Assembly: GCA_021404525.1 (NCBI GenBank)
Contig: JAAWWE010000013.1
Location: 37,827-101,826, forward strand
Source: Rhodobiaceae bacterium
GTDB lineage: Bacteria; Pseudomonadota; Alphaproteobacteria; Parvibaculales; Parvibaculaceae
Direction of reading: 5' to 3'
Length of the DNA stretch: 64,000 bases
The notes under the pieces are model-generated. The model was not told the DNA's origin and searched no databases. It was given only the letters and a program-made list of their open reading frames with translations. A program made the position numbers and the translations under genes. Position 1 is the stretch's first letter. Every line of letters begins with the position of its first letter. Shown here piece by piece: positions 54,091-63,613 of this stretch.

Positions 54091-54506
54091 ATTCTCCGTC
54101 AGAGTTGGGGGGTCCGCCCGACAGGAGAATTCCATTCCGCAGCGATGGCTTTTTGAAGGGTTTGTAGTCTCCATGGCGCGCGATCAACTGCGCCCGAAAT
54201 AGTTGACACATACACCAACGAAAACATCCCCGACATCGTGTTTTGACACCAGAAACCCTCTTTTTATGCACTTTGACGTTGCCATACTCTATTTAGTATA
54301 ATGAATTATTCTAAGGCGGCAACAGAAATGACGATAGCATCAGGTTTAAGAATATTTGCTGACAACCAATATGCTTTCCATGCTAGGTATTTTGCTGATA
54401 ATGAATTATCATGATGACCATTGGCCGACCTGCTGCTCATCATCATCAGGCAAATGATGTCGATGTCTGTTTGTAGCATCCAGAAAACCCCTAAAGAGGC
54501 ACCATT
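54091..54506. promoter_or_regulatory. Upstream region of the P450 gene
   Basis: No gene is visible. GATAAT-GA-ATTATC (about 54397-54410) is a short palindrome, and TATTTAGTATAATG near 54288-54302 includes a TATAAT-type -10. An AAAGAGG-like ribosome-binding site precedes the P450 ATG. Confidence 0.4.
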
Positions 54507-55772
54507 ATGAGTGAAGCCATTCTCACCACAAACGGCGGACCGATTGTGGACGCTTATACGATTCCCCTGGATGAAATAGACCTTAGCGATCCGGAGCTCT
54601 TCAGGACCAATACGATATGGCCCTATTTTGAGCGGCTGCGTAACGAAGACCCGGTTCATTACTGCAAAGGGGGTGACTATGGCCCGTTTTGGTCAGTGAC
54701 CAAATACAAGGACATTATGCATGTTGACACCAATCATGCCATCTACTCGTCCGAGGCCACTTTGGGTGGCGTAGCCCTGCGAGATCAAACGGAAGGTTTC
54801 TTCCTGCCTACGTTCATCATGATGGATCCTCCCAAGCATGATGCGCAACGCAAAGTCGTGAGCCCAATCGTTGCGCCGGGGAATCTAGCGATACTTGAAG
54901 GAACAATCCGCGAGCGCGCCGGCAAGATACTCGATTCACTGCCTATCAATGAAACTTTCGATTGGGTAGATCGCGTATCTATCGAATTGACCACGCAGAT
55001 GCTCGCCACTCTGTTCGATTTTCCGTGGGATGAACGGCGAAAACTGACCCATTGGTCGGATGTTGCGACAGCGGGTACATCTTACAAAGATGAGGAGACC
55101 GAAGCGACCCGTAGAGCCGAGTTGTTGGAATGCGCCGCTTACTTTACCGAATTATGGAACCAGCGGGTGAACGCGACCGAACCAGGTCATGACCTCATCA
55201 CCATGCTCGCTCAGGGAGAGGCGACCAAGAATATGGAGCCGATGGAATATCTCGGGAATATCCTGCTGCTCATCGTCGGCGGCAATGACACAACCCGCAA
55301 TTCGATCACTGGTGGTTTGCTTGCATTGAATGAAAACCCGGATCAATACAAAAAGCTAAGGGACAATCCGACACTTGTTGAAAGTATGGTCCCGGAAATC
55401 ATCCGTTGGCAGACGCCATTGTCGTATATGCGCCGTACCGCTCTTGAAGATACAGAGCTCGGCGGCAAACAGATCAAAAAGGGCGACAAGGTGGTGATGT
55501 GGTATGTCTCGGGCAACCGCGATGAAGAGGTGATTGAAAATGCCAGCAGCTTTATCATTGATCGTGACCGCCCCCGGCAGCACCTATCTTTCGGATTCGG
55601 CATCCATCGTTGTGTCGGCAATCGACTGGCAGAAATGCAACTCCGCGTTGTCTGGGAAGAAATCCTGAAGCGTTGGCCTGACACACCTATCGAAGTTGTC
55701 GGTGAACCTGAACGAATTTCTTCTAATCTGATTAAGGGCTATGCGAGCTTGCCGGTACGAATTCCTGGCTAA
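54507..55772 (+). CDS. Cytochrome P450, CYP153-like terminal alkane/fatty-acid hydroxylase
   Basis: The 421-residue protein has the I-helix LLIVGGNDTTRNS (near residue 258), the E-x-x-R pair at E297/R300, and the haem loop FGFGIHRCVG with Cys369. The strings IIRWQTPLSYMRR, KKGDKVVMWY-SGNRDE and RNRLAE-L-type helix context closely follow CYP153A enzymes, which hydroxylate terminal carbons of alkanes and alicyclic side chains. No ferredoxin or ferredoxin reductase gene is adjacent, so partners must be encoded elsewhere. Confidence 0.9.
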   Translation: MSEAILTTNGGPIVDAYTIPLDEIDLSDPELFRTNTIWPYFERLRNEDPVHYCKGGDYGPFWSVTKYKDIMHVDTNHAIYSSEATLGGVALRDQTEGFFLPTFIMMDPPKHDAQRKVVSPIVAPGNLAILEGTIRERAGKILDSLPINETFDWVDRVSIELTTQMLATLFDFPWDERRKLTHWSDVATAGTSYKDEETEATRRAELLECAAYFTELWNQRVNATEPGHDLITMLAQGEATKNMEPMEYLGNILLLIVGGNDTTRNSITGGLLALNENPDQYKKLRDNPTLVESMVPEIIRWQTPLSYMRRTALEDTELGGKQIKKGDKVVMWYVSGNRDEEVIENASSFIIDRDRPRQHLSFGFGIHRCVGNRLAEMQLRVVWEEILKRWPDTPIEVVGEPERISSNLIKGYASLPVRIPG

Positions 55773-55820
55773 TCAGCCAACACCTGTCCGTCGTCAGGGG
55801 GAGACAGGGATGGCGACGGG

Positions 55821-56348
55821 ATGGATGCTGAGATCGAAGAGGATCTCAAAGTTGAAGACATTGACGATGCCTGCACGGTCTTCGAGATCAACTACATGAC
55901 CAATATCGCACCTCAGCGCCACAACTCACTGAATGGCTCAGGTGGTCCCTGGTACAAAGTCGAAACCCTTGTGCGTGAGCAAGCTAAAGACGGCGAAGAG
56001 TTTCATGTGCTGGCGGGCACCACATTTGGCGACGCTCCCATCAAGATGATCGGCAACCCAAACGACAATCGTCCGGACACGATTGGCGTGCCTCACATGT
56101 TTTGGAAAGTGATTATCAGTGATGGCCACGCGTTCGGGTTTCTGTTTGAGCACGACGGCCAGCTTCACCCAAATGACCTCGGCTGTCCTTTGAGGGAGCC
56201 AGAAGTCCGAAATTGCCTTGCGCCCCTCACAGAAATCGAGACCCTAGCGGGAATTGATCTCTTCTCCGATCTAGAAGCGACTGGCACTGAGATCCCTATT
56301 GATGTCGGTGCGGTCTTAGCCCAATCAAACGGTCTTTTTGGCGAATAA
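55821..56348 (+). pseudogene. Truncated DNA/RNA non-specific endonuclease (NUC1 type)
   Basis: The 175 residues contain FEINYMTNIAPQRHNSLNG, then GGPWYKVE, VLAGTTFGD and GVPHMFWKVI, the second half of the beta-beta-alpha-metal nuclease domain. The catalytic DRGH motif that should precede the Asn motif is missing; the frame begins only 48 bases after the P450 stop. It therefore looks like a 5'-truncated relic joined to the P450 gene by rearrangement. Confidence 0.75.
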
Positions 56349-56368
56349 TGGCCTGTCCCTACCAAAAA

Positions 56369-57385
56369 CTAGGTCCGAACGGATTGGTGGTGCAAACCAC
56401 CGAGGTATGAGATGGAACCGATGGGGCTGCATGATTGGATCGGGCGTCCGTTCGGCGCATCTTTGCCAAGAGATAGGTGAGTGCGGACATCGTTGTAATA
56501 GCCGACGTACCCACGCATCACCCTGCGAAGATGCTCTTCGCTGAGGACAATCATGTGATCCAGGCATTCTCGACGGATTGATCCAATCACTCGCTCAACA
56601 TATCCATTCTGCCAAGGCGATCGGGGTGATGTGGAGCTATCTCGAATGCCCATAGCATCTAAGCGCAGTTGAACCGCGAGTCTAAAGGCCCCATCACGAT
56701 CCCTGATCAAATACTCGGGCGCTTCATCCCAAGGAAACGCTTCAGTGATCTGTTGTGCTACCCATTTTGATGTGGGGTCGAAGGTGACGCCAAATGATAC
56801 GATACGCCTACTATTATGCTCTAGAATGATGAGACAGTAGAGAAGTTTGAAGCCGATGGTCGGGACGATCACAAAGTCCATCGAGGCGATGCCGTTCACA
56901 TGATTATCCAAAAACGTCTTCCAGGATTGTCCGGGTCGCTTTGGCGCTTTGACCCTGTACTTCGCCACCATGGTCTCGCACTCATCGATGCAAAGCTTCA
57001 GTAATTCTCCATGAATACGGGGTGCGCCCGATAGCGGATTCTCACGGCTGATCCTCCGAATTAGGTGGCGGGTCTCTACATCAATCTTCGGACGGCCACC
57101 AATGTTGCGGGACTTCCAACGCCAGAACATCTTAAAGCCAGCACGGTGCCAGCGAACCACTGTCTCGGGCTTCGCAATGACAATTGTAGCCAGAATTGTC
57201 GGGCAAAACCGGTAGAGCATGACAAAGACCAATCGATCCCAGCCTGTCAGTCTTGGCTTCACGGTTGTCTTTCGGCGCAAGATGCAAAGTTGCTGACGCA
57301 AGACCACGTTCTCTGCCTCAATTGAGGCACTAGATCTAAAGAACAGCCGCGCCCACTGCGCAAGTATGAAAATCATCCTGATCAT
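56369..57385 (-). CDS. Integrase-core (rve) transposase
   Basis: The ~338-residue protein has an N-terminal segment with AENVVLRQQLCILRRK, an HTH part (GGRPKIDVETRHLIRRI, NPLSGAPRIHGELLKL) and a DDE core: ASMDFVIVP, YLIRDRDGAF and WQNGYVERVIGSIRREC. This single-ORF layout fits IS481/IS3-like integrases. The start is uncertain (57385, 57376 or 57469). Terminal repeats were not identified, so the element's borders are unknown. Confidence 0.85.
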   Translation of the reverse strand: MIRMIFILAQWARLFFRSSASIEAENVVLRQQLCILRRKTTVKPRLTGWDRLVFVMLYRFCPTILATIVIAKPETVVRWHRAGFKMFWRWKSRNIGGRPKIDVETRHLIRRISRENPLSGAPRIHGELLKLCIDECETMVAKYRVKAPKRPGQSWKTFLDNHVNGIASMDFVIVPTIGFKLLYCLIILEHNSRRIVSFGVTFDPTSKWVAQQITEAFPWDEAPEYLIRDRDGAFRLAVQLRLDAMGIRDSSTSPRSPWQNGYVERVIGSIRRECLDHMIVLSEEHLRRVMRGYVGYYNDVRTHLSLGKDAPNGRPIQSCSPIGSISYLGGLHHQSVRT

Positions 57386-57528
57386 GGTAGCCAATCGTGC
57401 CACGATTCTCACAACATCATTCCCGGCTGAGGTTTTTGGTAGTGAGAACCAGCAAGCGCTACAAGACAACGATCAACCTATTCAGGCCCGGGCGCCTTGT
57501 TGGCACGGACACGGACAGAGCCTTGCAG

Positions 57529-58245
57529 CTACCTTTTCCTTCTTAAGCGATTTGTCAGACGCAAGATATGCTGCTTCCAGCGGGATTGAAGGATGGGTGC
57601 CATCGCAATGAACGGAGCCCAAAAGTCCTCCACCGCGTCCCGGTTCTTGTTGATGAAATTTACAAACTCTTCCTTTTTAAAGACGAGATCGGCCGGAGCC
57701 CGCCTGCCGATTGCATGCGGTTCATAGATTTCTCCTGTCATACCTATCGCTTTAGCTCCCTCCACCATTAGAGCCTTCAAATCCGCAACCTGAAATAAGC
57801 GGTCGCTATCTCCAACAATCGTTCGGGTGTAAATCTTCCATGTCCCATGCCGTCGCTCGAAAACATCGAGGTAGCGACCTTCGTGCATGTAATCGAGAAA
57901 CTCGTCTCCCTTTGGAAGTCGATGCAGGACCTGCCAATAACATTCCGTGAACGCTCGGTCTCCATCCAACTCAATGATTTCATTGCTGATTTGATGGATA
58001 CTGGATTCCGCTTGTTCAAGGATTGGAATCACGTAGTCTGCGAACTCATGAGCATTTCCGCCAAAGAACCCATGATCGTCCCACCCATCTTCCCAGTAGC
58101 AGGCTTTCAAGCCCTCAATGTCACACCGGTCAACACTTCGCGCATAGCGGTGCATCACATCTCGTATCTGTTCCTTTGACTGAAGCTCATCAAGCATCCT
58201 CTCCAATTGAGCGATGCGATCTTCCGAATTCATTTCAGTATTCAT
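57529..58245 (-). CDS. SnoaL-like (NTF2-fold) protein
   Basis: The 238-residue protein has a SKEQIRDVMHRYARSVDRCD opening, the acidic YWEDGWDDHG strand, and SSIHQISNEIIELDGDRAF then WQVLHRLP. This is the SnoaL_4 pattern shared by polyketide cyclases, dehydratases and ring-hydroxylating dioxygenase beta-like proteins. Such genes are common in steroid and terpene clusters. Substrate unknown. Confidence 0.83.
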   Translation of the reverse strand: MNTEMNSEDRIAQLERMLDELQSKEQIRDVMHRYARSVDRCDIEGLKACYWEDGWDDHGFFGGNAHEFADYVIPILEQAESSIHQISNEIIELDGDRAFTECYWQVLHRLPKGDEFLDYMHEGRYLDVFERRHGTWKIYTRTIVGDSDRLFQVADLKALMVEGAKAIGMTGEIYEPHAIGRRAPADLVFKKEEFVNFINKNRDAVEDFWAPFIAMAPILQSRWKQHILRLTNRLRRKR

Positions 58246-58292
58246 GGACTAATTCCTTCTCGCTTCTTCTTTGAGCGGCAATGGGTAGCTGC

Positions 58293-59162
58293 TTATTCAA
58301 AAGCTTTTTCCAGGTAGGTAACCATCTCGGCACGCGCCTCTGTGGCCTCCGGCAAGCGCGCATTCAGCGGCCAAACGTGCGGCGCATGGTCATATGTATT
58401 CAGGGCAGTCGGCGAACCGCATAGATTTAGCTTCTCAGACAACCGAACGGCGTCCTCATGCATCACCTCCTTTGAGCCAACAAATATGATGGAAGGAGGC
58501 AAACCACTCAGGTCCCCCCAAAACGGTGACGCGAGTGGGTCGGTCGGGTTGTGTCCCTGAAGGTAATACCAAGCCTTATGAATCAAGGCCTGCGGTCCAA
58601 AATTGGGGTCACATTGAGCATTTGATACATAGGATCGCCCGGTGTTCGCTAAGTCAGTATAGGGAGATAGTAGAACCAGCCCAGATGGCAATCGCCCGCC
58701 CAGCTCACCAAATTTCACTACGGCAGAAAGGCCGACAGCAGCCCCAGAGGAATCTGCAATCATCGCGTACTTACGAATGGAAAAGACATCGTTTATGTGC
58801 CTGAGGCAGGCAATCGTGTCTTCCACTGGGATTGGAAATGGATTTTCTGGCGCAAGCCGATGATGGATGATCAATCCTCGTGAATTTGTCGCCGCGCAGA
58901 GCTCATCAACCAACTGGCGATGCATATCAGTAGGGCCAAGGAAGAATCCGCCTCCGACGCAATAAACAATAGCCTGATCGCTCGCGGCATCACCGCGGCA
59001 CTCGATGGAGGCATCTCCCACGCTGACCCATTCACTCGTTTCGCTCAGGCGGCTTCTTTGAGCCAGGCGAAGCCTCATTGCCGATGGATCATAGTCAGCG
59101 TTTACCCACCTTTTGAGTAGGCGCGACCGGGCATTTGCAAAACGTAAGGCCAATGAACGCAT
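58293..59162 (-). CDS. Alpha/beta hydrolase, hormone-sensitive-lipase type 2
   Basis: The 289-residue protein has an oxyanion motif YCVGGGFFLGP in place of HGGG, the nucleophile elbow ADSSGAAVG and a C-terminal YDHAPHVWPL His. The replaced first residue of HGGG and the ADSSG elbow make it an atypical member. It probably hydrolyses an ester or lactone. Confidence 0.83.
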   Translation of the reverse strand: MRSLALRFANARSRLLKRWVNADYDPSAMRLRLAQRSRLSETSEWVSVGDASIECRGDAASDQAIVYCVGGGFFLGPTDMHRQLVDELCAATNSRGLIIHHRLAPENPFPIPVEDTIACLRHINDVFSIRKYAMIADSSGAAVGLSAVVKFGELGGRLPSGLVLLSPYTDLANTGRSYVSNAQCDPNFGPQALIHKAWYYLQGHNPTDPLASPFWGDLSGLPPSIIFVGSKEVMHEDAVRLSEKLNLCGSPTALNTYDHAPHVWPLNARLPEATEARAEMVTYLEKAFE

Positions 59163-59299
59163 TCAGTGCCTCAAACCAACAAGTCGAAGTTCACTTGCCT
59201 CGTGACAAAAACGCTCCATCTCTGTCTCCCTCTCTCCACCTCAATTTCGCGACCCAGATTTTTCTGACGCACGCTCATGTGAGGGTTAAGTGCCTTAGC

Positions 59300-60196
59300 T
59301 CAGGATTTGACGATTTTGTTTCGAAGAATGCCAATCCCCTCGACCTCGAGCTCAACCACATCATTCGGTTGCAGAAAACGCTTATGCTCAAGTAGACATC
59401 CCAACGGCACAGTACCGGTCCCAAATATTTCACCAGGATAGATCCTCTCGCTTTGGCTGATATGCGCGACAACATCTTCAACTTTATGGTCCATCTGGCC
59501 GGAGTTTCCGCGCGATACTTCCTCACCATTTAGTCGGGCGATCATTGTCAAGTTATCGATATCAACTTCATCGGCGGTCACAATGCAGGGACCAAATACA
59601 TTGCCCGTATCAAAGTCTTTGCCCTTTGCAGGCCCCAGTCCTGCAGACATTTCGTCTGCCTGCAAATCGCGGGCCGATACATCGTTGAAAATTGTGTAGC
59701 CAAAAATATGGTCGCGTGCATCAGAAGGAGAGATGTCTTTGCCTTGTCGGCCAACAACAACTCCTAGCTCAAGTTCGTAGTCCAGCATCTGGCAGCCTCG
59801 TGGCTATTGAATGTCGTGCTCATGGCCGACTACGCACATACGGTTGGCTTTGTAGTAACGTGGGGCAGTCTCGAAGGCAGCGGGAAGAACAAAGCTATCT
59901 GCAGATTTCCCCTGAAGTTCGTTGGCAACACGGCCGCAGTTACGCATGTGATCTAGAAAACACAAAACATCCCGAATTTGGATCGGCGTTGGGAGCGGTG
60001 CGAGCAGACGAACCCGGTCAGCGGGGATCGCACCATCGGTTGATGTCTTCGCAATCGCCTCGATCGCAGAACTGCCACCGTCGACTATTTCTTGAATAGA
60101 TGAGAAAGCCGTGATCGGAAAAATGCTCTGCGCGTCAGAATCCAAACGCTCCGGCAATGCACGACCGTTTGTATCTTCATAGGTAACCAGTTTCAT
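59300..60196 (-). pseudogene. Fumarylacetoacetate hydrolase family protein with in-frame amber codon
   Basis: The frame runs MKLVTYEDTNGRALPERLDS ... GHEHDIQ, then TAG (59806-59804), then PRGCQMLDYELELGVVVG ... to 59300 without any shift. The expected codon at the stop is TGG (Trp), as in the HDIQWP pattern of the family, so a single G-to-A change interrupts the gene at codon 131 of 299. The C-terminal half carries the metal-binding DYELELG Glu. It overlaps the ligase gene by four bases. Confidence 0.85.
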
Positions 60197-61747
60197 ATCG
60201 TCATTCCCGTGCTGTTTTTCGTTTGGTGTTTTTCGCCGAACAAAACCCGCAACGCCTTTTTGTCAATTTTTCCATAGGGAGTTGTCGGCAAGCTTTCGAT
60301 TGCGCAGAAGCTCTTCGGCGTTTTGTATTTTCCCAGCTTGCTATCACAATAGGTCTTCACATCTGCCGGGTCGGGCGCCTCATCAACCACAATGAATGCG
60401 TGGACAGCCTCGCCCCAGTCTGCATCAGGCACGCCGATGACGGCGGCAGCGTGAATATTCGGGTGCGACACCAGGACTTCTTCGACCTCTTTGGAGTACA
60501 CATTCATTCCACCGGAGATGATTAGATCTTTCGTCCGGTCAACTATGAAAATGTGGCCGCTCTCATTTTGATATTCGACATCGCCGGTTCGCAGCCAGTC
60601 GCCGTCAAAAGCTGCTTCCGTCAGCTCTGTCTCTGTATAGTATTCTTGCATCGTGTATGACGAGCGAACCTGAAGCTCCCCGACCTCGCCGATTGCGAGC
60701 TCTTCACCTCCCGCATTTGCGATCCTGACATCAGCAGTCGGGCATGCTTGCCCGCAGGACGTCAGCAGCGCCTCATTGCTGTGATCGTCTTTCGAGAGCA
60801 TTGTCACGAAGTTCGGGCATTCGGACTGGCCGTACAACTGCAGAAAGACGGGGCCAAAGCAGTCGATCGCCAGCTCGATCTGGCTTTTTAAGATAGGTGC
60901 AGCGCCATATACAATTGTGCGGATGCTCTCTGTTCTTGTTTTCTTATTTTGCAGTTGGCTAAGCAGTCGATAAATTTGAGTTGGTACCAGGAATGTCCAG
61001 CTGATTGAGTTTCTCTCAACAAGCTGAAGCAAGCGGACGGGATCGAACTTGGGCTCGATCCAAGTGGTCGCCCCTTGAAGCATCGCTGCTTGCAGAAAAA
61101 AACCGGCTGAGTGCGGCAGGGGCGTCGTTAGCAGCAACCGCTCATTAGAAGTTATCTGGGCACACATAACATGCGCCAGCAGGTTGATGCCCAAGGCTCC
61201 GGCTGTCCTTCGGACGGCCGGTAGTTCCGCCTGTGTACATGAGCACAGCTGGTGCATCTGGTTCTGCCGGCGTGAAGCGGGTTATGGGGGCTGACGACAG
61301 CAAATCTGCAAACCGGGTCCCACTTGCATTCTCATGTTCCATATCTGAAACAGTGATGATCGTCAGACCCGGTCTGGGTGAGACTCGATCTAGAAGGGAT
61401 GCATGGACGATCACTGCGACAGAACTGGAGTGGGTCAGTGCATTATCAACTTCAGACCGTGAAAGAAGTTCGTTCAAAGGAACTTTGACGGCACCGCGTT
61501 TGATGATTGCGAGATCGGTGACCGCATACTCCACGCAATTACGAAGCAGGATCGCGACGCTGTCACCGCGCTTTATGCCAAGCTCCAGCAGTCCTTGTGC
61601 CGCTCGCGACGACTGATGATTCAATTCGGAATAACTAAATTCAGCGCCTGAATATACCAGCGCCGTCTTATCGGCATTGCGTTTCAACGCATTTGTCAGG
61701 ATTCCGCCTAGCGTTAGCCCATATGCGAATTTTCGCGCGTCGACCAT
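60193..61747 (-). pseudogene. AMP-binding acyl-CoA ligase with frameshift
   Basis: The N-terminal part (61747 to about 61215) reaches YTGGTTGRPK, the A3 motif, and then loses frame. The other frame continues AGALGINLLAHVMCAQITSNERLLLTTPLPHSAG through GDVEYQNESGHIFIVDRTKD to the C-terminal PYGKIDKKAL lysine. The net change is a missing two bases (or one extra) directly after the phosphate-binding loop. Either this copy is inactive or the base calls are in error here. Confidence 0.85.
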
Positions 61748-62298
61748 TATGCGGCGTTCGCATCAATTAGAACAGCGAACAAGAGGACCGGGGCATCCCC
61801 TTCAACCTGCCAGCCATGCATAACGCCCTGCTGAACAATAACATCTCCGGGTTCAAGCGTAACTTGCTCATCGCCGTCCATGAGCATCGTCAATCGACCA
61901 GACAAGATGACGAGGTAGTCCAACGAATCTGTTTTGTGGAAAGTCGGGTGTCGCTTAACAGACTCAAGCGTGGGCTTGAAATCACTCTGCATTGCCTGGT
62001 AGCCAGCACTCGCTAACTCGAGCAGATCCTCCAGACCAATATCTTCAGGCACATTGAAACCTGGCGACATTTCGAGCATGCGGCACAACGATCCGTTGGG
62101 CGCCGGATCGTGCACCATCGGATAAATTGCACGGTCTGTTTTATTGTCGAATTTCACAGGAGACTCGGAGCTCGACCAAAGCTCAGTAACTTGAGTAGCC
62201 CCACCATCGTGAACGTGCGGCGAAACATCATCGATCAAAACGGTCGACTGACCATGGTCGTTCAAACCGGTTACAACACGTCTGATCCGTTTTGACAT
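61747..62298 (-). CDS. Cupin-domain protein
   Basis: The 183 residues begin with a basic segment and contain the cupin strands FHKTDSLDYLVILSGRLTML and DGDEQVTLEPGDVIVQQGVMHGW, with the His/Glu/His-type metal positions partly kept. Its stop overlaps the ligase start. It could be a small oxygenase, isomerase or sensor of the same pathway. Confidence 0.82.
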   Translation of the reverse strand: MSKRIRRVVTGLNDHGQSTVLIDDVSPHVHDGGATQVTELWSSSESPVKFDNKTDRAIYPMVHDPAPNGSLCRMLEMSPGFNVPEDIGLEDLLELASAGYQAMQSDFKPTLESVKRHPTFHKTDSLDYLVILSGRLTMLMDGDEQVTLEPGDVIVQQGVMHGWQVEGDAPVLLFAVLIDANAA

Positions 62299-62414
62299 AT
62301 CACCTGTCCCCAGAAGTTTAGTCTCCTAAGGGGATTAGCACCTAGCGAAACGAAAAACTTGATAGCTCGCCTCACGGTTTTGATAATTTGCCTCAGGCGA
62401 GCTAATAGCAGCGG

Positions 62415-63422
62415 TCAGCGCTGGTGAAGCTTGGACCGCGCTCTCCACTTTGAGGGCGGAATTGAGAAATGCCTCTTAAATGCCCGAGAGAAAGCTTCAG
62501 TGCTCGCATACCCCAACGCGTGCGCAGTATATCCAACAGAATGTTTCCCCTCACTAAGCAGCTCGCATGCCTTTTTGCACCGCTCCGCATCCAACAAAGC
62601 CTGATAGCTGTTCCCCACTTCGGAAAGTGTTCGCTGGAATGTTGCCCGCGAGCAAGGAAAGAACCGCAGCACAGCTGCAAGCGAGGAAACTCCAACGGCC
62701 AAGTTTCTCTGGATCAAAGCAGAAACACGAGGTGTCAACATGCCATTACATGGCATTGCCTCAGAGGCTACATACTGACGCAAGATATCAGACAACTGAG
62801 TGTCGTTCGTCGCTAGCCTCATCTGCAAGTCGGAACTGTGAAAGTCGATCCCGTTGAAATCTGAATCAAACTCAATCGGACATTGCAGGACGCGATGGAG
62901 ATACCCAACTTCTCGCGGCTGACTACTCGTAAAGTGCACGATATACGGTTTCCATTGATTGCCGGTGATCGCGCTCAACAATCTCTTAATCAGAACAATA
63001 TTGTGCAAATACAACTGCTCGGAACCCCGCGAATGAAGAACAGAGTTGCGCAGGCGCCCAAGCTCTCCATCCACATCTACGGTCCAGCGACTGCCTCCGA
63101 CATGAATCTCTATATAGGTTGAAAACTCACTCAAAGCGGATTGAAGAGTAGGCGCGGCCCATACCATGCGCCCAAGCACGCCTAGGTAAGTGGAAAGGTC
63201 TCGCCCGCCGGCGAGGCGAGCACCAAAAACATCACAACCACTAATGTCAGCTCCGGCAATAATCGCTTCACCGACAATTTGTGTCGGCACTTCATGATCA
63301 GGTGTCGACAAATCTTCGGGGCGAATGTGGCATTTTGCAAATAGATGATCCGGGTCCCCACCGAGTTGAGCGATCATGTCCACGATCCCCACCAAAGCGG
63401 CTGCCCGACTGCCAACGAACAC
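62415..63422 (-). CDS. AraC-family transcriptional regulator
   Basis: The 335-residue protein has an AraC-type arabinose-binding-like N-terminal region (GRDLSTYLGVLGRMVWAAP) and a C-terminal double helix-turn-helix: SSLAAVLRFFPCSRATFQRTL and VGYTAHALGYASTEAFSRAFKRHF. This is the OruR/ArgR-like AraC layout. It lies upstream of, and in the same direction as, the cupin, ligase and hydrolase genes and probably controls them. Confidence 0.88.
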   Translation of the reverse strand: MFVGSRAAALVGIVDMIAQLGGDPDHLFAKCHIRPEDLSTPDHEVPTQIVGEAIIAGADISGCDVFGARLAGGRDLSTYLGVLGRMVWAAPTLQSALSEFSTYIEIHVGGSRWTVDVDGELGRLRNSVLHSRGSEQLYLHNIVLIKRLLSAITGNQWKPYIVHFTSSQPREVGYLHRVLQCPIEFDSDFNGIDFHSSDLQMRLATNDTQLSDILRQYVASEAMPCNGMLTPRVSALIQRNLAVGVSSLAAVLRFFPCSRATFQRTLSEVGNSYQALLDAERCKKACELLSEGKHSVGYTAHALGYASTEAFSRAFKRHFSIPPSKWRARSKLHQR

Positions 63423-63613
63423 AATGATCTCCTCAATCTGTCGTCACGTTCCAAACAGTCAGTAAGGCAAATGCCCATCGAAAAATCCTATACGGAACTG
63501 CTCGACTATTCGAAGTGATTTAGAAAAGAAAAGAAAAGATGCAGCAATTTGAGGATCAACGCTAAAAACCCGCCAACAACCATCAACCGGGCCTGTTATC
63601 TCCACCAAAAACC

